Source: an uncultured Atopobium sp. (GTDB taxonomy: Bacteria > Actinomycetota > Coriobacteriia > Coriobacteriales > Atopobiaceae). From it: DNA of 52,168 nt. The translations under genes and the position numbers were made by a program. The notes under the pieces were generated by a model. It saw only the letters and a list, made by a program, of their open reading frames with translations, made no database searches and was not told the DNA's origin. Below are positions 41,842 to 50,095 of the stretch, one piece after another (the stretch's first letter is position 1; the number at the start of each line of letters is the position of its first letter). The stretch is taken from contig CALHVU010000047.1 in the NCBI GenBank assembly GCA_938036925.1, positions 1-52,168 of the forward strand, read 5' to 3'.

Positions 41842-43491
41842 ATGACCAAGCACATATTTGTAACAGGTGGCGTTGTTTCCTCTCTTGGAAAAGGAATCAC
41901 TGCTGCATCTCTCGGCCGACTTCTTAAGGCTCGTGGCTATAAGGTCATGATGCAAAAAGCTGACCCATATCTCAATGTTGACCCAGGCACTATGAGTCCT
42001 TTCCAGCATGGTGAGGTTTTTGTCACTGAGGACGGTAAAGAGACTGACCTTGACCTTGGTCATTATGAGCGCTTTATTGATGAGAACCTTACCAGGGAGT
42101 CTAACTTCACCACTGGCCTCATTTATCAGTCTTTGATTCAGCGTGAGCGCGCTGGAGACTTCCTTGGTGGTACAGTTCAGGTAATTCCTCATGTAACTGA
42201 TGCAATTAAGGCTCGTTTTGCTCGCATTGAAGAGGTTACTAATGCCGATGTAGTCATTACAGAGCTTGGTGGCACTATTGGTGATATTGAGTCTCAGCCT
42301 TTTGTTGAGGCAATTCGCCAGTTTAGAAAAGAGCGTGGCGCAAGCAACGTTGCTATTATTCACGTGAGCCTTGTTCCTTATATTGCTGCTGCTCATGAGG
42401 TCAAGACTAAGCCTACACAGCACTCCGTAAAAGAGCTTCGTTCCCTTGGTATTCAGCCAGACTTTATCGTGTGCCGTTCTAGCCATTCTGTGGATGACTC
42501 TATTCGCGAGAAAATCGCTAATTTCTGCGACGTTGATGCAGATTGCGTTTTTGAAAACAATGATCTGCCTTCAATTTACGATGTTCCAGCACACCTGGCA
42601 GCACAGGGATTTGACAAAAAGGTACTTGAGCGTCTTGGTCTTGAAGTCCGTCCAAGTGATCTTGGCAGCTGGGAAGCATTTACTACTGCTATGCATAAGG
42701 CAAATGCACTTGAAGACGCAACAAGAATTTATGTTGTCGGCAAGTATACGCAGCTGCCTGATGCTTACCTTTCTGTTATTGAGGCACTTCACCACTCTGG
42801 TATTTTCTATGGCAGGCACGTTGATATCCGCCTGGTAAATGGTGAAGAGCTGACAGAAGAAGACGTAGAGCAGGAGCTTGCTGGTGCGGACGGCATTTTG
42901 GTTCCTGGCGGCTTTGGTCTTCGCGGCGTAGAGGGCAAGATGGTTGCTATTCGTCGTGCTCGTGAGCTCAAGATTCCTTACCTTGGTGTTTGCCTTGGCA
43001 TGCAGATGGCTGTTACTGAGTTTGCTCGTGACGTCTGCGGCATGGAGGGTGCAAATTCAGCAGAGTTTGGTCCAGATACTCCATACCCTGTCATCGATCT
43101 TATGCCTGATCAGGAGGATATTACTGACAAGGGCGGTACCATGCGCCTTGGTTCTTATCCTTGTAAGGTTGTTGAGGGAACTCTTGCACACGAGGCATAT
43201 GGCAACAACTTGGTTTACGAGCGTCATCGTCACCGCTATGAGGTAAGCAACGTATTCCGTAATCAGCTTGTTGAGGCTGGTCTGGTAGTTTCTGGTGTTT
43301 CTCCAGACGATCGCCTTGTAGAGATGATTGAGCTTCCAGAGTCTGTTCACCCTTGGTTTGTTGCAAGTCAGGCACACCCAGAGTTTAAGAGCCGTCCAAC
43401 TCATCCTGCACCTTTGTTCCGTGAGTTTGCACGTGCAGCAATCGCTCATCATGAGGGTGTTGACCGTCATGATGTAAACCAGGCCCTTTAA
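41842..43491 (+). CDS. pyrG: CTP synthase
   Basis: 549 aa, makes CTP from UTP with glutamine. The N-terminal synthetase begins KHIFVTGGVVSSLGKGITAASLGRLLKARG, then DPYLNVDPGTMSPFQHGEVFVTEDG, and the C-terminal glutamine amidotransferase has VPGGFGLRGVEGK, the nucleophile in YLGVCLGMQMA, and the His-Glu pair in SQAHPEFKSRP. Full length. Its leader can form a site-masking hairpin (see 41787-41835). xerD follows. Confidence 0.97.
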   Translation: MTKHIFVTGGVVSSLGKGITAASLGRLLKARGYKVMMQKADPYLNVDPGTMSPFQHGEVFVTEDGKETDLDLGHYERFIDENLTRESNFTTGLIYQSLIQRERAGDFLGGTVQVIPHVTDAIKARFARIEEVTNADVVITELGGTIGDIESQPFVEAIRQFRKERGASNVAIIHVSLVPYIAAAHEVKTKPTQHSVKELRSLGIQPDFIVCRSSHSVDDSIREKIANFCDVDADCVFENNDLPSIYDVPAHLAAQGFDKKVLERLGLEVRPSDLGSWEAFTTAMHKANALEDATRIYVVGKYTQLPDAYLSVIEALHHSGIFYGRHVDIRLVNGEELTEEDVEQELAGADGILVPGGFGLRGVEGKMVAIRRARELKIPYLGVCLGMQMAVTEFARDVCGMEGANSAEFGPDTPYPVIDLMPDQEDITDKGGTMRLGSYPCKVVEGTLAHEAYGNNLVYERHRHRYEVSNVFRNQLVEAGLVVSGVSPDDRLVEMIELPESVHPWFVASQAHPEFKSRPTHPAPLFREFARAAIAHHEGVDRHDVNQAL

Positions 43492-43519
43492 GCAGAATTT
43501 TTACTAGGGAAGAATACGT

Positions 43520-44428
43520 ATGGACCTCGCTCAGGCGCGTACAGAATTTTTAGCGTACGTTGCTGTTGAGCGGGGTCTTTCTGTCAATACGCTTGATGCC
43601 TACACCAGAGATTTAGAGGGTTATCTCCTCTGGTTAAGTAGCAAAAAAATTACTTTGCCCAGCCAGGTGACTCGCTCTGATGTAGAAGAATACATTGGCT
43701 CTCTTAGAGATTTAGGTATGGCTCCAGCTTCAGTTGAACGCCATACTGCTGCTATTAGAAACTTCCACAAGTTTATGGCTGTCGAGCAAATTTGCGAGTC
43801 ATCGCCAGCTGAAGATTTACCTACTGCAGCAAGAATTCAAAGGCTTCCTGATGTTATCTCTCAGGAGAAGGCAGAAGAGCTGCTTGACCAGCCATTCCCT
43901 AATTCACCTCTAGGAATTAGAGATAGAACCATACTTGAATTGTTGTATGGCTGCGGACTTCGTGTATCTGAGCTCTGCGATCTTGAGGTGCGTGGAGTCT
44001 TTCTAGAAGATGAGCTCTTACGCGTTTTTGGTAAGGGCTCTAAAGAACGTGTAGTTCCTGTATTAGGCTCTGCGCATCGCGCGCTTAAAACATACCTTTA
44101 TGAGGCTCGCTCGCTTTTGCTTAAGCACGGTCAGGTGTCTGAGGTGTTTGTAAATGCCAGAGGTGGACGCATTTCTCGCCAGTCGGTACATAAACTGGTG
44201 GCAAATTACGGCAGGGTAGTGGGAATTGAGGGTTTGCACCCTCACACGCTGCGCCACAGTTTTGCCACACATCTTCTAGAAGGCGGCGCTGATCTTCGCT
44301 CGGTGCAGGAGCTTTTGGGACATGTTGATATTTCAACTACACAGCTCTATACGCACGTAGATAGGTCTCACATTAGAGATGTATATCTTGAGGCTCACCC
44401 AAGAGCTCATGTTCGTACGGACAAATAG
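43520..44428 (+). CDS. xerD: Site-specific tyrosine recombinase XerD
   Basis: 302 aa, resolves chromosome dimers at dif. N-terminal SAM-like core-binding domain (1-100; FLAYVAVERGLSVNTLDAYTRDLEGYLLWL), then the catalytic domain with Arg in CGLRVSELCDLEV, Lys in FGKGSKERVVPV, HTLRHSFATHLLEGGADLRSVQELLGH (His-x-x-Arg, His) and the nucleophile Tyr in STTQLYTHVD. No dif-like site was recognised nearby. An 11-bp-period repeat array begins right at its stop. Confidence 0.94.
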   Translation: MDLAQARTEFLAYVAVERGLSVNTLDAYTRDLEGYLLWLSSKKITLPSQVTRSDVEEYIGSLRDLGMAPASVERHTAAIRNFHKFMAVEQICESSPAEDLPTAARIQRLPDVISQEKAEELLDQPFPNSPLGIRDRTILELLYGCGLRVSELCDLEVRGVFLEDELLRVFGKGSKERVVPVLGSAHRALKTYLYEARSLLLKHGQVSEVFVNARGGRISRQSVHKLVANYGRVVGIEGLHPHTLRHSFATHLLEGGADLRSVQELLGHVDISTTQLYTHVDRSHIRDVYLEAHPRAHVRTDK

Positions 44429-44494
44429 ACGAGCTTGATGCTAGCTTGGCTCGCGTTTGACCCGCGCTTCAATCGCGCTTGACTTGCGCTTGAC
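44429..44494. repeat. Six degenerate tandem repeats of 11 bp after xerD
   Basis: Units start at 44429, 44440, 44451, 44462, 44473 and 44484. The last four are TCGCGTTTGAC, CCGCGCTTCAA, TCGCGCTTGAC and TTGCGCTTGAC; the first two are more diverged (ACGAGCTTGAT, GCTAGCTTGGC). The approximate consensus is TCGCGCTTGAC. The stretch is GC-richer than its surroundings and begins at the base after the xerD stop. Confidence 0.6.
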
Positions 44495-44660
44495 GCAATC
44501 GCGGAGCAAGCGTGGGATAGGTGTGGGGCAAAGTGGTGACTGCGTAAAAGCAGAGCAAAGGCTTTGTCAGAGCAACGTGTGATTTTCGCCACGAGTTCAC
44601 CACAATTTCCTCAAAAATTATTACGACATAAAAAATTTAATAAATCGAGCTTAAGGCTAA
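44495..44660. other. Non-coding stretch between xerD and the mraZ region
   Basis: No gene or RNA family is recognised. It passes from a GC-rich part next to the repeats (44495-44550) to an AT-rich part (from 44610), then a terminator. Confidence 0.4.
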
Positions 44661-44661
44661 G

Positions 44662-44693
44662 AAAATCCGTTCTTTTGTAGTTCGGATTTTTTT
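44662..44693 (+). terminator. Terminator in the xerD-mraZ interval
   Basis: AAAATCCG (44662-44669) and CGGATTTT (44683-44690) form an 8-bp stem with a 13-base loop and a T run. It insulates the wall cluster from upstream transcription. Confidence 0.75.
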
Positions 44694-44770
44694 AAACACT
44701 ACATATTGTGGTCTTGCTCTATCAATTCACATCTTCGTTAAGCCCCAGCTAGACCATAAGAAAAATACTT

Positions 44771-44821
44771 GGTGTTGGAAAGTGTTTTCTAGTGTGTCTA
44801 AGTGTCGGAATGAGTTATATT
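44771..44821 (+). promoter_or_regulatory. MraZ-box array and promoter of the division/wall cluster
   Basis: GGTGT (44771), AGTGT (44781), AGTGT (44791) and AGTGT (44801) recur with exact 10-base period; TGAGT (44811) may be a fifth. MraZ binds such evenly spaced direct repeats ahead of its own gene in mycoplasmas and E. coli. TATATT (44816-44821) is a possible -10. Confidence 0.7.
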
Positions 44822-44856
44822 TATTTCACGTTCAATCGACGGACTATGCCCAAGCA

Positions 44857-44896
44857 TTGCCGCGCACACACAACACAAACACAGCCCGCGCGGCAA
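44857..44896 (+). other. GC-rich hairpin in the mraZ 5' leader
   Basis: TTGCCGCGC (44857-44865) and GCGCGGCAA (44888-44896) are perfect 9-bp arms around a 22-base loop made mostly of A and C. It ends 17 bases before the GGGGGAG ribosome site of mraZ and should fold stably in the leader. Confidence 0.6.
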
Positions 44897-44922
44897 GGGG
44901 CGCCAACGTGAAAGGGGGAGAC

Positions 44923-45357
44923 ATGCTTACTGGTCAGTATCAGCGTTCGCTGGACTCCAAGATTCGCGTGACTCTTCCTGCACCTCAGCGCAAGCAGCTT
45001 GGCGATGTGGTCATCTTGCTCCGTCGACAGGACGCGCTTTACGGCTACTCACCTGAGGCGTATGAGGCTTGGATTGCAAGTCTGAACCTCAACCCAAGGA
45101 ACCGTGACGACGTCACAGCACTTCGCATGCTGAACGCAGCAGCAACAACCGTCGACATTGACTCGGCCGGCCGCGTTGCTCTGGGAAAGATTGACGAGTC
45201 CGATCCACAGGCTAGGGAGAAGCTCCAGCTTGACCGCGACGTCACCATTGTCGGTAACGGCGACCACTTTGAGATTTGGAACACCAACAAGTGGAACAGC
45301 CTCTTCTCGGCAGATGACCGCGTTGCAACGCTTGAGGACCTCATCTTTGGCGCCTAG
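44923..45357 (+). CDS. mraZ: Transcriptional regulator MraZ
   Basis: 144 aa, two SpoVT-AbrB-like DNA-binding halves (GQYQRSLDSKIRVTLPAPQRKQLG; TTVDIDSAGRVALGK). It controls the division and cell-wall cluster including its own gene, through repeats such as those at 44771. The ATG at 44923 with GGGGGAG upstream was chosen; the open frame runs 47 codons further up over the promoter and leader but has no start signals. rsmH follows 15 bases after the stop. Confidence 0.95.
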   Translation: MLTGQYQRSLDSKIRVTLPAPQRKQLGDVVILLRRQDALYGYSPEAYEAWIASLNLNPRNRDDVTALRMLNAAATTVDIDSAGRVALGKIDESDPQAREKLQLDRDVTIVGNGDHFEIWNTNKWNSLFSADDRVATLEDLIFGA

Positions 45358-45372
45358 TGAGGCGAGAAGATC

Positions 45373-46356
45373 GTGAAGGTAGAAGACGGTAACTTGAAAG
45401 TCGAATATCGGCACCAACCAGTAATGCTTACAGAAGTGCTGCGCGAGCTGGACCCCAAGCCAGGTGAAGTTGTTTGCGACTGCACCTTAGGAGGAGCGGG
45501 CCACACCGTAGAGATGGCAAAGCTGATTGCTCCAGACGGTCTTTCCATTGGAATTGACCAGGATGCAATGGCTCATCAAGCAGCAGCTGCTCGCCTGAAG
45601 CAAGAAGTACCAAACGCGGAGTTTTTGCCGCTTAAGGGAAACTTTGGCGACCTCGATGAACTTCTCGTATCTGCGGAAGTTCCCGGAGTTGACTGTTTCC
45701 TCTTTGACATTGGTGTTTCTTCTCCTCAGCTTGATATCCCAGAGCGAGGCTTTTCGTACCACGAAGATGCCCCGTTGGATATGCGAATGGACCCGGGCAA
45801 ACAAACTCCAACTGCACAAGAGGTCATCAATACCTACAACGAAGCCGACCTCGCCCGAATCCTTCGAATTTACGGAGACGAGAAATTTGCCTCACGCATT
45901 GCACGACGCATTGTGCAAACGCGAGAAAAGCGTCCCATTCAAACGACGCTTGAGCTTGTCGAGGTAATAAAGGCGGCAATTCCCGCAGCAGCGCGTCGTC
46001 ACGGCGGACATCCCGCCAGAAAGACGTTCCAAGCACTTCGTATTGAAGTGAACCAGGAACTTGAGGTTTTGGAGCGCGGACTTCGTTCTGCAATTGCCTG
46101 GGCTAATCCAGGAGGCAGGATTTGCGTTATCTCGTATCACTCGCTTGAAGATCGCATTGTCAAGCACGTGTTCTCCGAGCTCAGTCAAGGTTGTATCTGC
46201 CCGCCAGACCTTCCGGTTTGTATGTGCGGTCAAGTGCCGATAGTTGACGTGATTACGCGCAAACCTCTTGTGGCCACTCCAGAAGAGATAGAGCGCAACC
46301 CAAGGGCGAGAAGTGCCCTGATGAGGGTAGCGGTTAAACGCGACCCAGAGAAATGA
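45373..46356 (+). CDS. rsmH: 16S rRNA (cytosine-1402-N4)-methyltransferase
   Basis: 327 aa, MraW/RsmH. Near the N-terminus YRHQPVMLTEVLREL, then SAM motif DCTLGGAGHTVEMA, DIGVSSPQLDIPERGFSYHEDAPLDMRMD, and the C-terminal ISYHSLEDRIVKHVF. Near its end is a Cys-rich stretch (CICPPDLPVCMCGQ), as in many homologues. The start is GTG; the upstream GGCGAGAAG, a copy of the over-represented octamer, occupies the place of the ribosome site. Confidence 0.95.
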   Translation: MKVEDGNLKVEYRHQPVMLTEVLRELDPKPGEVVCDCTLGGAGHTVEMAKLIAPDGLSIGIDQDAMAHQAAAARLKQEVPNAEFLPLKGNFGDLDELLVSAEVPGVDCFLFDIGVSSPQLDIPERGFSYHEDAPLDMRMDPGKQTPTAQEVINTYNEADLARILRIYGDEKFASRIARRIVQTREKRPIQTTLELVEVIKAAIPAAARRHGGHPARKTFQALRIEVNQELEVLERGLRSAIAWANPGGRICVISYHSLEDRIVKHVFSELSQGCICPPDLPVCMCGQVPIVDVITRKPLVATPEEIERNPRARSALMRVAVKRDPEK

Positions 46357-46414
46357 AGTACCCCATAGCACTTGCTGCTTGTTGTTAAGAAGTTTTTGAA
46401 GGGATTGAAGTTTA

Positions 46415-46834
46415 ATGGCACGTTACGGATCAGAAGCTGTAGCACGCACAACTCAGTTTGAGCATGAGTACGCTCCTGAACAGAGCACTCGCACATCTTT
46501 TGAGGTTGTCCCTGGTGGCGGCCTTGATGCTGATGCTCGCCGTGGCGTAAGCAGCCAGTTCATCCAGCGTGTCAAGCTTATTGCTGTTGCTGCAGCACTC
46601 TTCCTGACACTTGGTGTTGTCCGTATTGGTATCTCTACCGCTACGGTTTCAACTCTTCAGGCTAATAACGTCATCAGAAACGAAATGCGCGCAACAACTG
46701 CAACTAACGATTCCCTGCGCGTTTCTCGCTCCCTGCTTGCAAGCACTACACGCATTGAGCGTATTGCTACTCAGAATTACGGTATGACTCTTGAGACAAA
46801 TCGTCCTGTTGTAGATGTAAGCAACAACGCTTAG
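46415..46834 (+). CDS. ftsL: FtsL-like cell-division protein
   Basis: 139 aa, recognised mainly by position between rsmH and ftsI and by its layout: polar cytoplasmic N-terminus (1-50), one membrane helix (about 53-72) and a short extracytoplasmic coiled coil (STLQANNVIRNEMRATTATNDSLRVSRSLLAS). FtsL-type proteins link FtsB/DivIC with the septal synthase. Sequence conservation is low, as is normal for the family. The ftsI promoter overlaps the end of this gene. Confidence 0.75.
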   Translation: MARYGSEAVARTTQFEHEYAPEQSTRTSFEVVPGGGLDADARRGVSSQFIQRVKLIAVAAALFLTLGVVRIGISTATVSTLQANNVIRNEMRATTATNDSLRVSRSLLASTTRIERIATQNYGMTLETNRPVVDVSNNA

Positions 46835-46837
46835 GCG

Positions 46838-46853
46838 TAAAATATACGTTGTG
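46838..46853 (+). promoter_or_regulatory. Possible -10 giving a leaderless ftsI transcript
   Basis: TAAAAT (46838-46843) is followed after 7 bases by the ftsI GTG (46851). No Shine-Dalgarno lies between the ftsL stop (46834) and the GTG. This matches the spacing of a leaderless start. Confidence 0.4.
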
Positions 46854-48650
46854 AGTACGCAGAATCGACATACTCGCGCATCGCGCAGAAAAACTCCTGA
46901 GGCCTCGTACGACGAGGCCTCTCGTGTGCATTTTCGTGGTCATCGTGGTAGCAGCGGTGGCTCGGATGGTGTTGGCCCTGAAGGTAGACTCCGTCGCGTA
47001 GCAGCAGCTATGGCCATCATGGTGGCAATTGTTGTTCTTAGGCTTGCTTGGCTGCAAATCTTTACGGCAGCAGATCTTGCAAAGGGCGCCGAGAATAACC
47101 GTACCAACGATATTGTCTTGCACGCTCGTCGCGGCACCATTTACGACCGCAACGGCAATGTCTTAGCCATGAGCGTCGACTGCAAAGACATCTATGCCAA
47201 TCCTTCAGAGATTAAAGACGCAAGCTCTGTAGCTCAGGTTTTTGCCTCGTTCTTAGGCGGAAGCCCTTCAGACTACCTTGGAGACCTGCAGCAAGACACA
47301 ACATTTGTCTACGTGCGTCGTCGTGTTGACACTGATACTGCTTCTAAGATTGAAAAAGCACTTGACGAGAAAAACCTCAAGGGCGTCTATTTTGTTAATA
47401 ACACCAAGCGTGTCTATCCCTATGGCAACGTTGGCGTTCAGATTCTAGGCTTTGTAAACGCTGATAATGAGGGCGCTTCTGGCCTGGAGTATTACTACAA
47501 CGATATCCTTGCGGGCACTAACGGCCACATGATTGTTGAGACCGGTGCTGGTGGTACGCCAATTGCGGGCGGTACTTCAAACATCACTGAGGCACAAAAC
47601 GGCCAGGATATTGTTCTTTCCATTGATATTGAGCTGCAGAAGAAGGCAGAAGAGCAGCTGACTGCTGCAGTAAAAGACATTGAGGCCCAGCAGGGTGGCT
47701 CAATCATGGCTATGAATCCTCGTACCGGAGAGATTTATGCCGCAGCTTCATACCCTCTGCCAGATTTTAAGAGCGATAACGGCGTTGACTACGAATCTCT
47801 CAACCTCAAGCTTGTCTCAAGTATCTATGAGCCAGGCTCCGTATTTAAGGTAATTACTACCTCAATTGGTATAGATGACAACCTCTTTGGTCCAAATTCA
47901 ACCTTCAATATCCCAACCGAGCTCAAAGTTGGCGATAACAAGGTTACCGACGACGATTGGCGTACCAGCGCCATGGACATGAGCGTAAGAGAGATGCTCA
48001 GGCGTTCCTCTAACGTTGGTATGGCCTTCCTTGAGACGCAGCTCATAGGTGATGAACGCTTTGCGGCAGGAATTGACAAGTTCGGCATTGGACACGCCAC
48101 AGGCATTGACTTCCCAGGTGAGGCTACAGGAATTGTTCGCTCTCTGGACGAATACGAGGGTCCAACTGGCGGAAACATGGCGTTTGGTCAGGGCCTTGCA
48201 ATTCCATTTATCCAGGTTATTCGAGCGTACACCGCTGTTGCCAATAAGGGAACTATGGTGACTCCGCACTTTATGGTTTCAAAGGGCGGCCAAGAGGTTA
48301 CCTGGCCTACTAAAGACGTTATTTCTGCTTCCACAGCTTCAGCCGAGCTTGACATGATGACTACTGTTGTCAAAGAAGGCACCGGTGTTCGCGCAGGTAT
48401 CTATGGCTACACTGTTGCTGGTAAAACAGGTACCGGCCAGCAGGTTGTGGAAGAAACCGGCTCGTACGGCGAGAATTCCGGTTTTGTTGCCTCTTTCTGC
48501 GGTATTGTAAATCCTTCAGAATCTGATCTGATGGTTTACGTTGGACTTAACGATACTCACCAACTTGCATCGCAATCTGCCGCTGTGGTCTTCTCGCAAT
48601 TTGCAAAAGACGCAGCTACACGCCTTAATATTCAACCAATCAATAACTAG
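46851..48650 (+). CDS. ftsI: Peptidoglycan D,D-transpeptidase FtsI/PBP3 (class B penicillin-binding protein)
   Basis: 599 aa. A basic, low-complexity cytoplasmic N-terminus (1-48) precedes a membrane helix (about 49-70), the class-B dimerisation/pedestal domain (ARRGTIYDRNGNVLAMS) and the transpeptidase with SxxK (PGSVFK), SxN (RRSSNVGM) and KTG (AGKTGTGQQ). It cross-links septal peptidoglycan. The GTG start has no ribosome site but sits 7 bases after a TAAAAT element. murE, usually next, is missing; murF follows. Confidence 0.94.
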   Translation: MSTQNRHTRASRRKTPEASYDEASRVHFRGHRGSSGGSDGVGPEGRLRRVAAAMAIMVAIVVLRLAWLQIFTAADLAKGAENNRTNDIVLHARRGTIYDRNGNVLAMSVDCKDIYANPSEIKDASSVAQVFASFLGGSPSDYLGDLQQDTTFVYVRRRVDTDTASKIEKALDEKNLKGVYFVNNTKRVYPYGNVGVQILGFVNADNEGASGLEYYYNDILAGTNGHMIVETGAGGTPIAGGTSNITEAQNGQDIVLSIDIELQKKAEEQLTAAVKDIEAQQGGSIMAMNPRTGEIYAAASYPLPDFKSDNGVDYESLNLKLVSSIYEPGSVFKVITTSIGIDDNLFGPNSTFNIPTELKVGDNKVTDDDWRTSAMDMSVREMLRRSSNVGMAFLETQLIGDERFAAGIDKFGIGHATGIDFPGEATGIVRSLDEYEGPTGGNMAFGQGLAIPFIQVIRAYTAVANKGTMVTPHFMVSKGGQEVTWPTKDVISASTASAELDMMTTVVKEGTGVRAGIYGYTVAGKTGTGQQVVEETGSYGENSGFVASFCGIVNPSESDLMVYVGLNDTHQLASQSAAVVFSQFAKDAATRLNIQPINN

Positions 48651-48658
48651 GAGAGCTC

Positions 48659-50095
48659 ATGGTTAAGCTTTCGGTTGAACAGATAGTCGCAGCTACAAAT
48701 GCACGACTGCTCCACCGCGGAACCCGCGAGGTTGCGGGCGCGGCCGTCATCGACTCTCGCGAGGTCCAGGAAGGCTCGCTCTTCGTGGCCTTCGCTGGCG
48801 AGAAGGTCAATGGAAACTCCTATCTCTTATCTGCTGCTCAGGCGGGCGCTGCTGTTGTAGTGGCATCTGAGCCTGTAGCAGACAATCTGCTCGACAACCT
48901 GGCCGCCACAGGAGTCAGCGTTCTTGAAGCCGCTGACGATGACTGTGAGGCGTTTCTGCTGGCTCTTGCCGCTGCTTGGCGAGAAGCCCATCCAAACTGG
49001 CTGGTTGTAGGTGTAACCGGATCAGTTGGTAAAACTACTACCAAAGAAATGCTTCGTCGTGGCATTGGCGCTACCCGCCGTGTGCATGCTACTGCTGGCA
49101 ACCACAATAACCTCATTGGTCTGCCTCTCACAGTACTTTCCACTCCGGAAGACACGGAGGTACTTGTGCTTGAGCTGGGCATGAATCATGCCGGCGAGAT
49201 TACCAGGCTAACCTCGGTTGCTCGTCCAACGGTAGCCGTCATTACCAACGTTGGCACCAGCCACATTGGTCTTCTCGGTAGCAGAGAAAACATTGCGCGC
49301 GCCAAGGCAGAGATTGTCTCGGGCATGCGCGCATTTGACTCAATTGAACCTACGCTTATTCAGGCTTCGGCGGGGGACTACACCAAGTTCATTGCAGATG
49401 AGTTTGCTCGCCCTGCTTGCGTTGTTTGCAAGACAGTGGGCGCCACAGAAGCTGACGTCATGAGCGCACAGCAGGTCACTCTTGACGAAGAGGGCCTCCC
49501 AACTGCCACTATTGTTGCTGCATCCGGCTGGTTACGCACGGTAACCCTTGAGGTACCTGGGCGTGTTGTGGTAGACGACCTTCTTTTGGCACTTGAGGCT
49601 ATAGAGACGCTTGGTCTTGACCTTGACGCTGCTGCAGAGGCTATTGAGCAGATGCCTGCCACTCGTATGCGTCTTTCGGTTCTTGACGCACCCTGTGGTG
49701 CCAAGATTATTGACGATTCTTACAACGCAAGCCCTAACTCAACAGCTGCAGCGCTTGACGTGTTGATGCAGATGCCAGCGGTAGGTCGCCGCATTGCTCT
49801 TATCGGAGAGATTGGTGAGCTTGGACCAGAGGAGAAGCGCCTTCACGGTTATGTGGGTGCCTATATTGCTGCTAAGGACCCAGACCTTGTTGCCTTTGTA
49901 GGCACGGGAGCCGCGCGTGAAATGGTTGAAGCTGCGCGCGTTATGGGATTCTCGGAAGATAAAATTGAACAGTTCAGTGATGTCAACGAAGCACTTTCCG
50001 TGCTCGGACCAGTACTTGCGCAAGGAGACGTTCTTCTCGCCAAGGCATCGAGGTCTGCCCAGCTTGATATTTTTGTAAAAGGAGTTACTGAGTAA
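48659..50095 (+). CDS. murF: UDP-N-acetylmuramoyl-tripeptide--D-alanyl-D-alanine ligase
   Basis: 478 aa. N-terminal UDP-binding domain (VIDSREVQEGSLFVAFAGEKVNGNSYL), central ATPase with GVTGSVGKTTTKEML and ELGMNHAGEI, NVGTSHIGLLGSREN, and the C-terminal domain with DDSYNASPNSTAAAL and GEIGELG. MurF rather than MurE because it keeps the Ala-Ala ligase blocks NHAGEI and SYNASP. Stop and the mraY start overlap (TAATG). Confidence 0.95.
   Translation: MVKLSVEQIVAATNARLLHRGTREVAGAAVIDSREVQEGSLFVAFAGEKVNGNSYLLSAAQAGAAVVVASEPVADNLLDNLAATGVSVLEAADDDCEAFLLALAAAWREAHPNWLVVGVTGSVGKTTTKEMLRRGIGATRRVHATAGNHNNLIGLPLTVLSTPEDTEVLVLELGMNHAGEITRLTSVARPTVAVITNVGTSHIGLLGSRENIARAKAEIVSGMRAFDSIEPTLIQASAGDYTKFIADEFARPACVVCKTVGATEADVMSAQQVTLDEEGLPTATIVAASGWLRTVTLEVPGRVVVDDLLLALEAIETLGLDLDAAAEAIEQMPATRMRLSVLDAPCGAKIIDDSYNASPNSTAAALDVLMQMPAVGRRIALIGEIGELGPEEKRLHGYVGAYIAAKDPDLVAFVGTGAAREMVEAARVMGFSEDKIEQFSDVNEALSVLGPVLAQGDVLLAKASRSAQLDIFVKGVTE

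Noticed and set aside
43520..44660. A dif recombination site near xerD
   Set aside because: No 28-bp sequence with two XerC/XerD-like arms and a 6-bp centre was found in the flanks. The 11-bp repeats do not have that layout.
44429..44660. A structured RNA (RNase P, SRP, tmRNA or 6S) in the xerD-mraZ gap
   Set aside because: None of the conserved cores of these RNAs was recognised on either strand.
46415..46834. Reading the gene between rsmH and ftsI as a lineage-specific orphan
   Set aside because: Position, single membrane helix and short coiled coil fit FtsL well enough; low sequence conservation is normal for that family.
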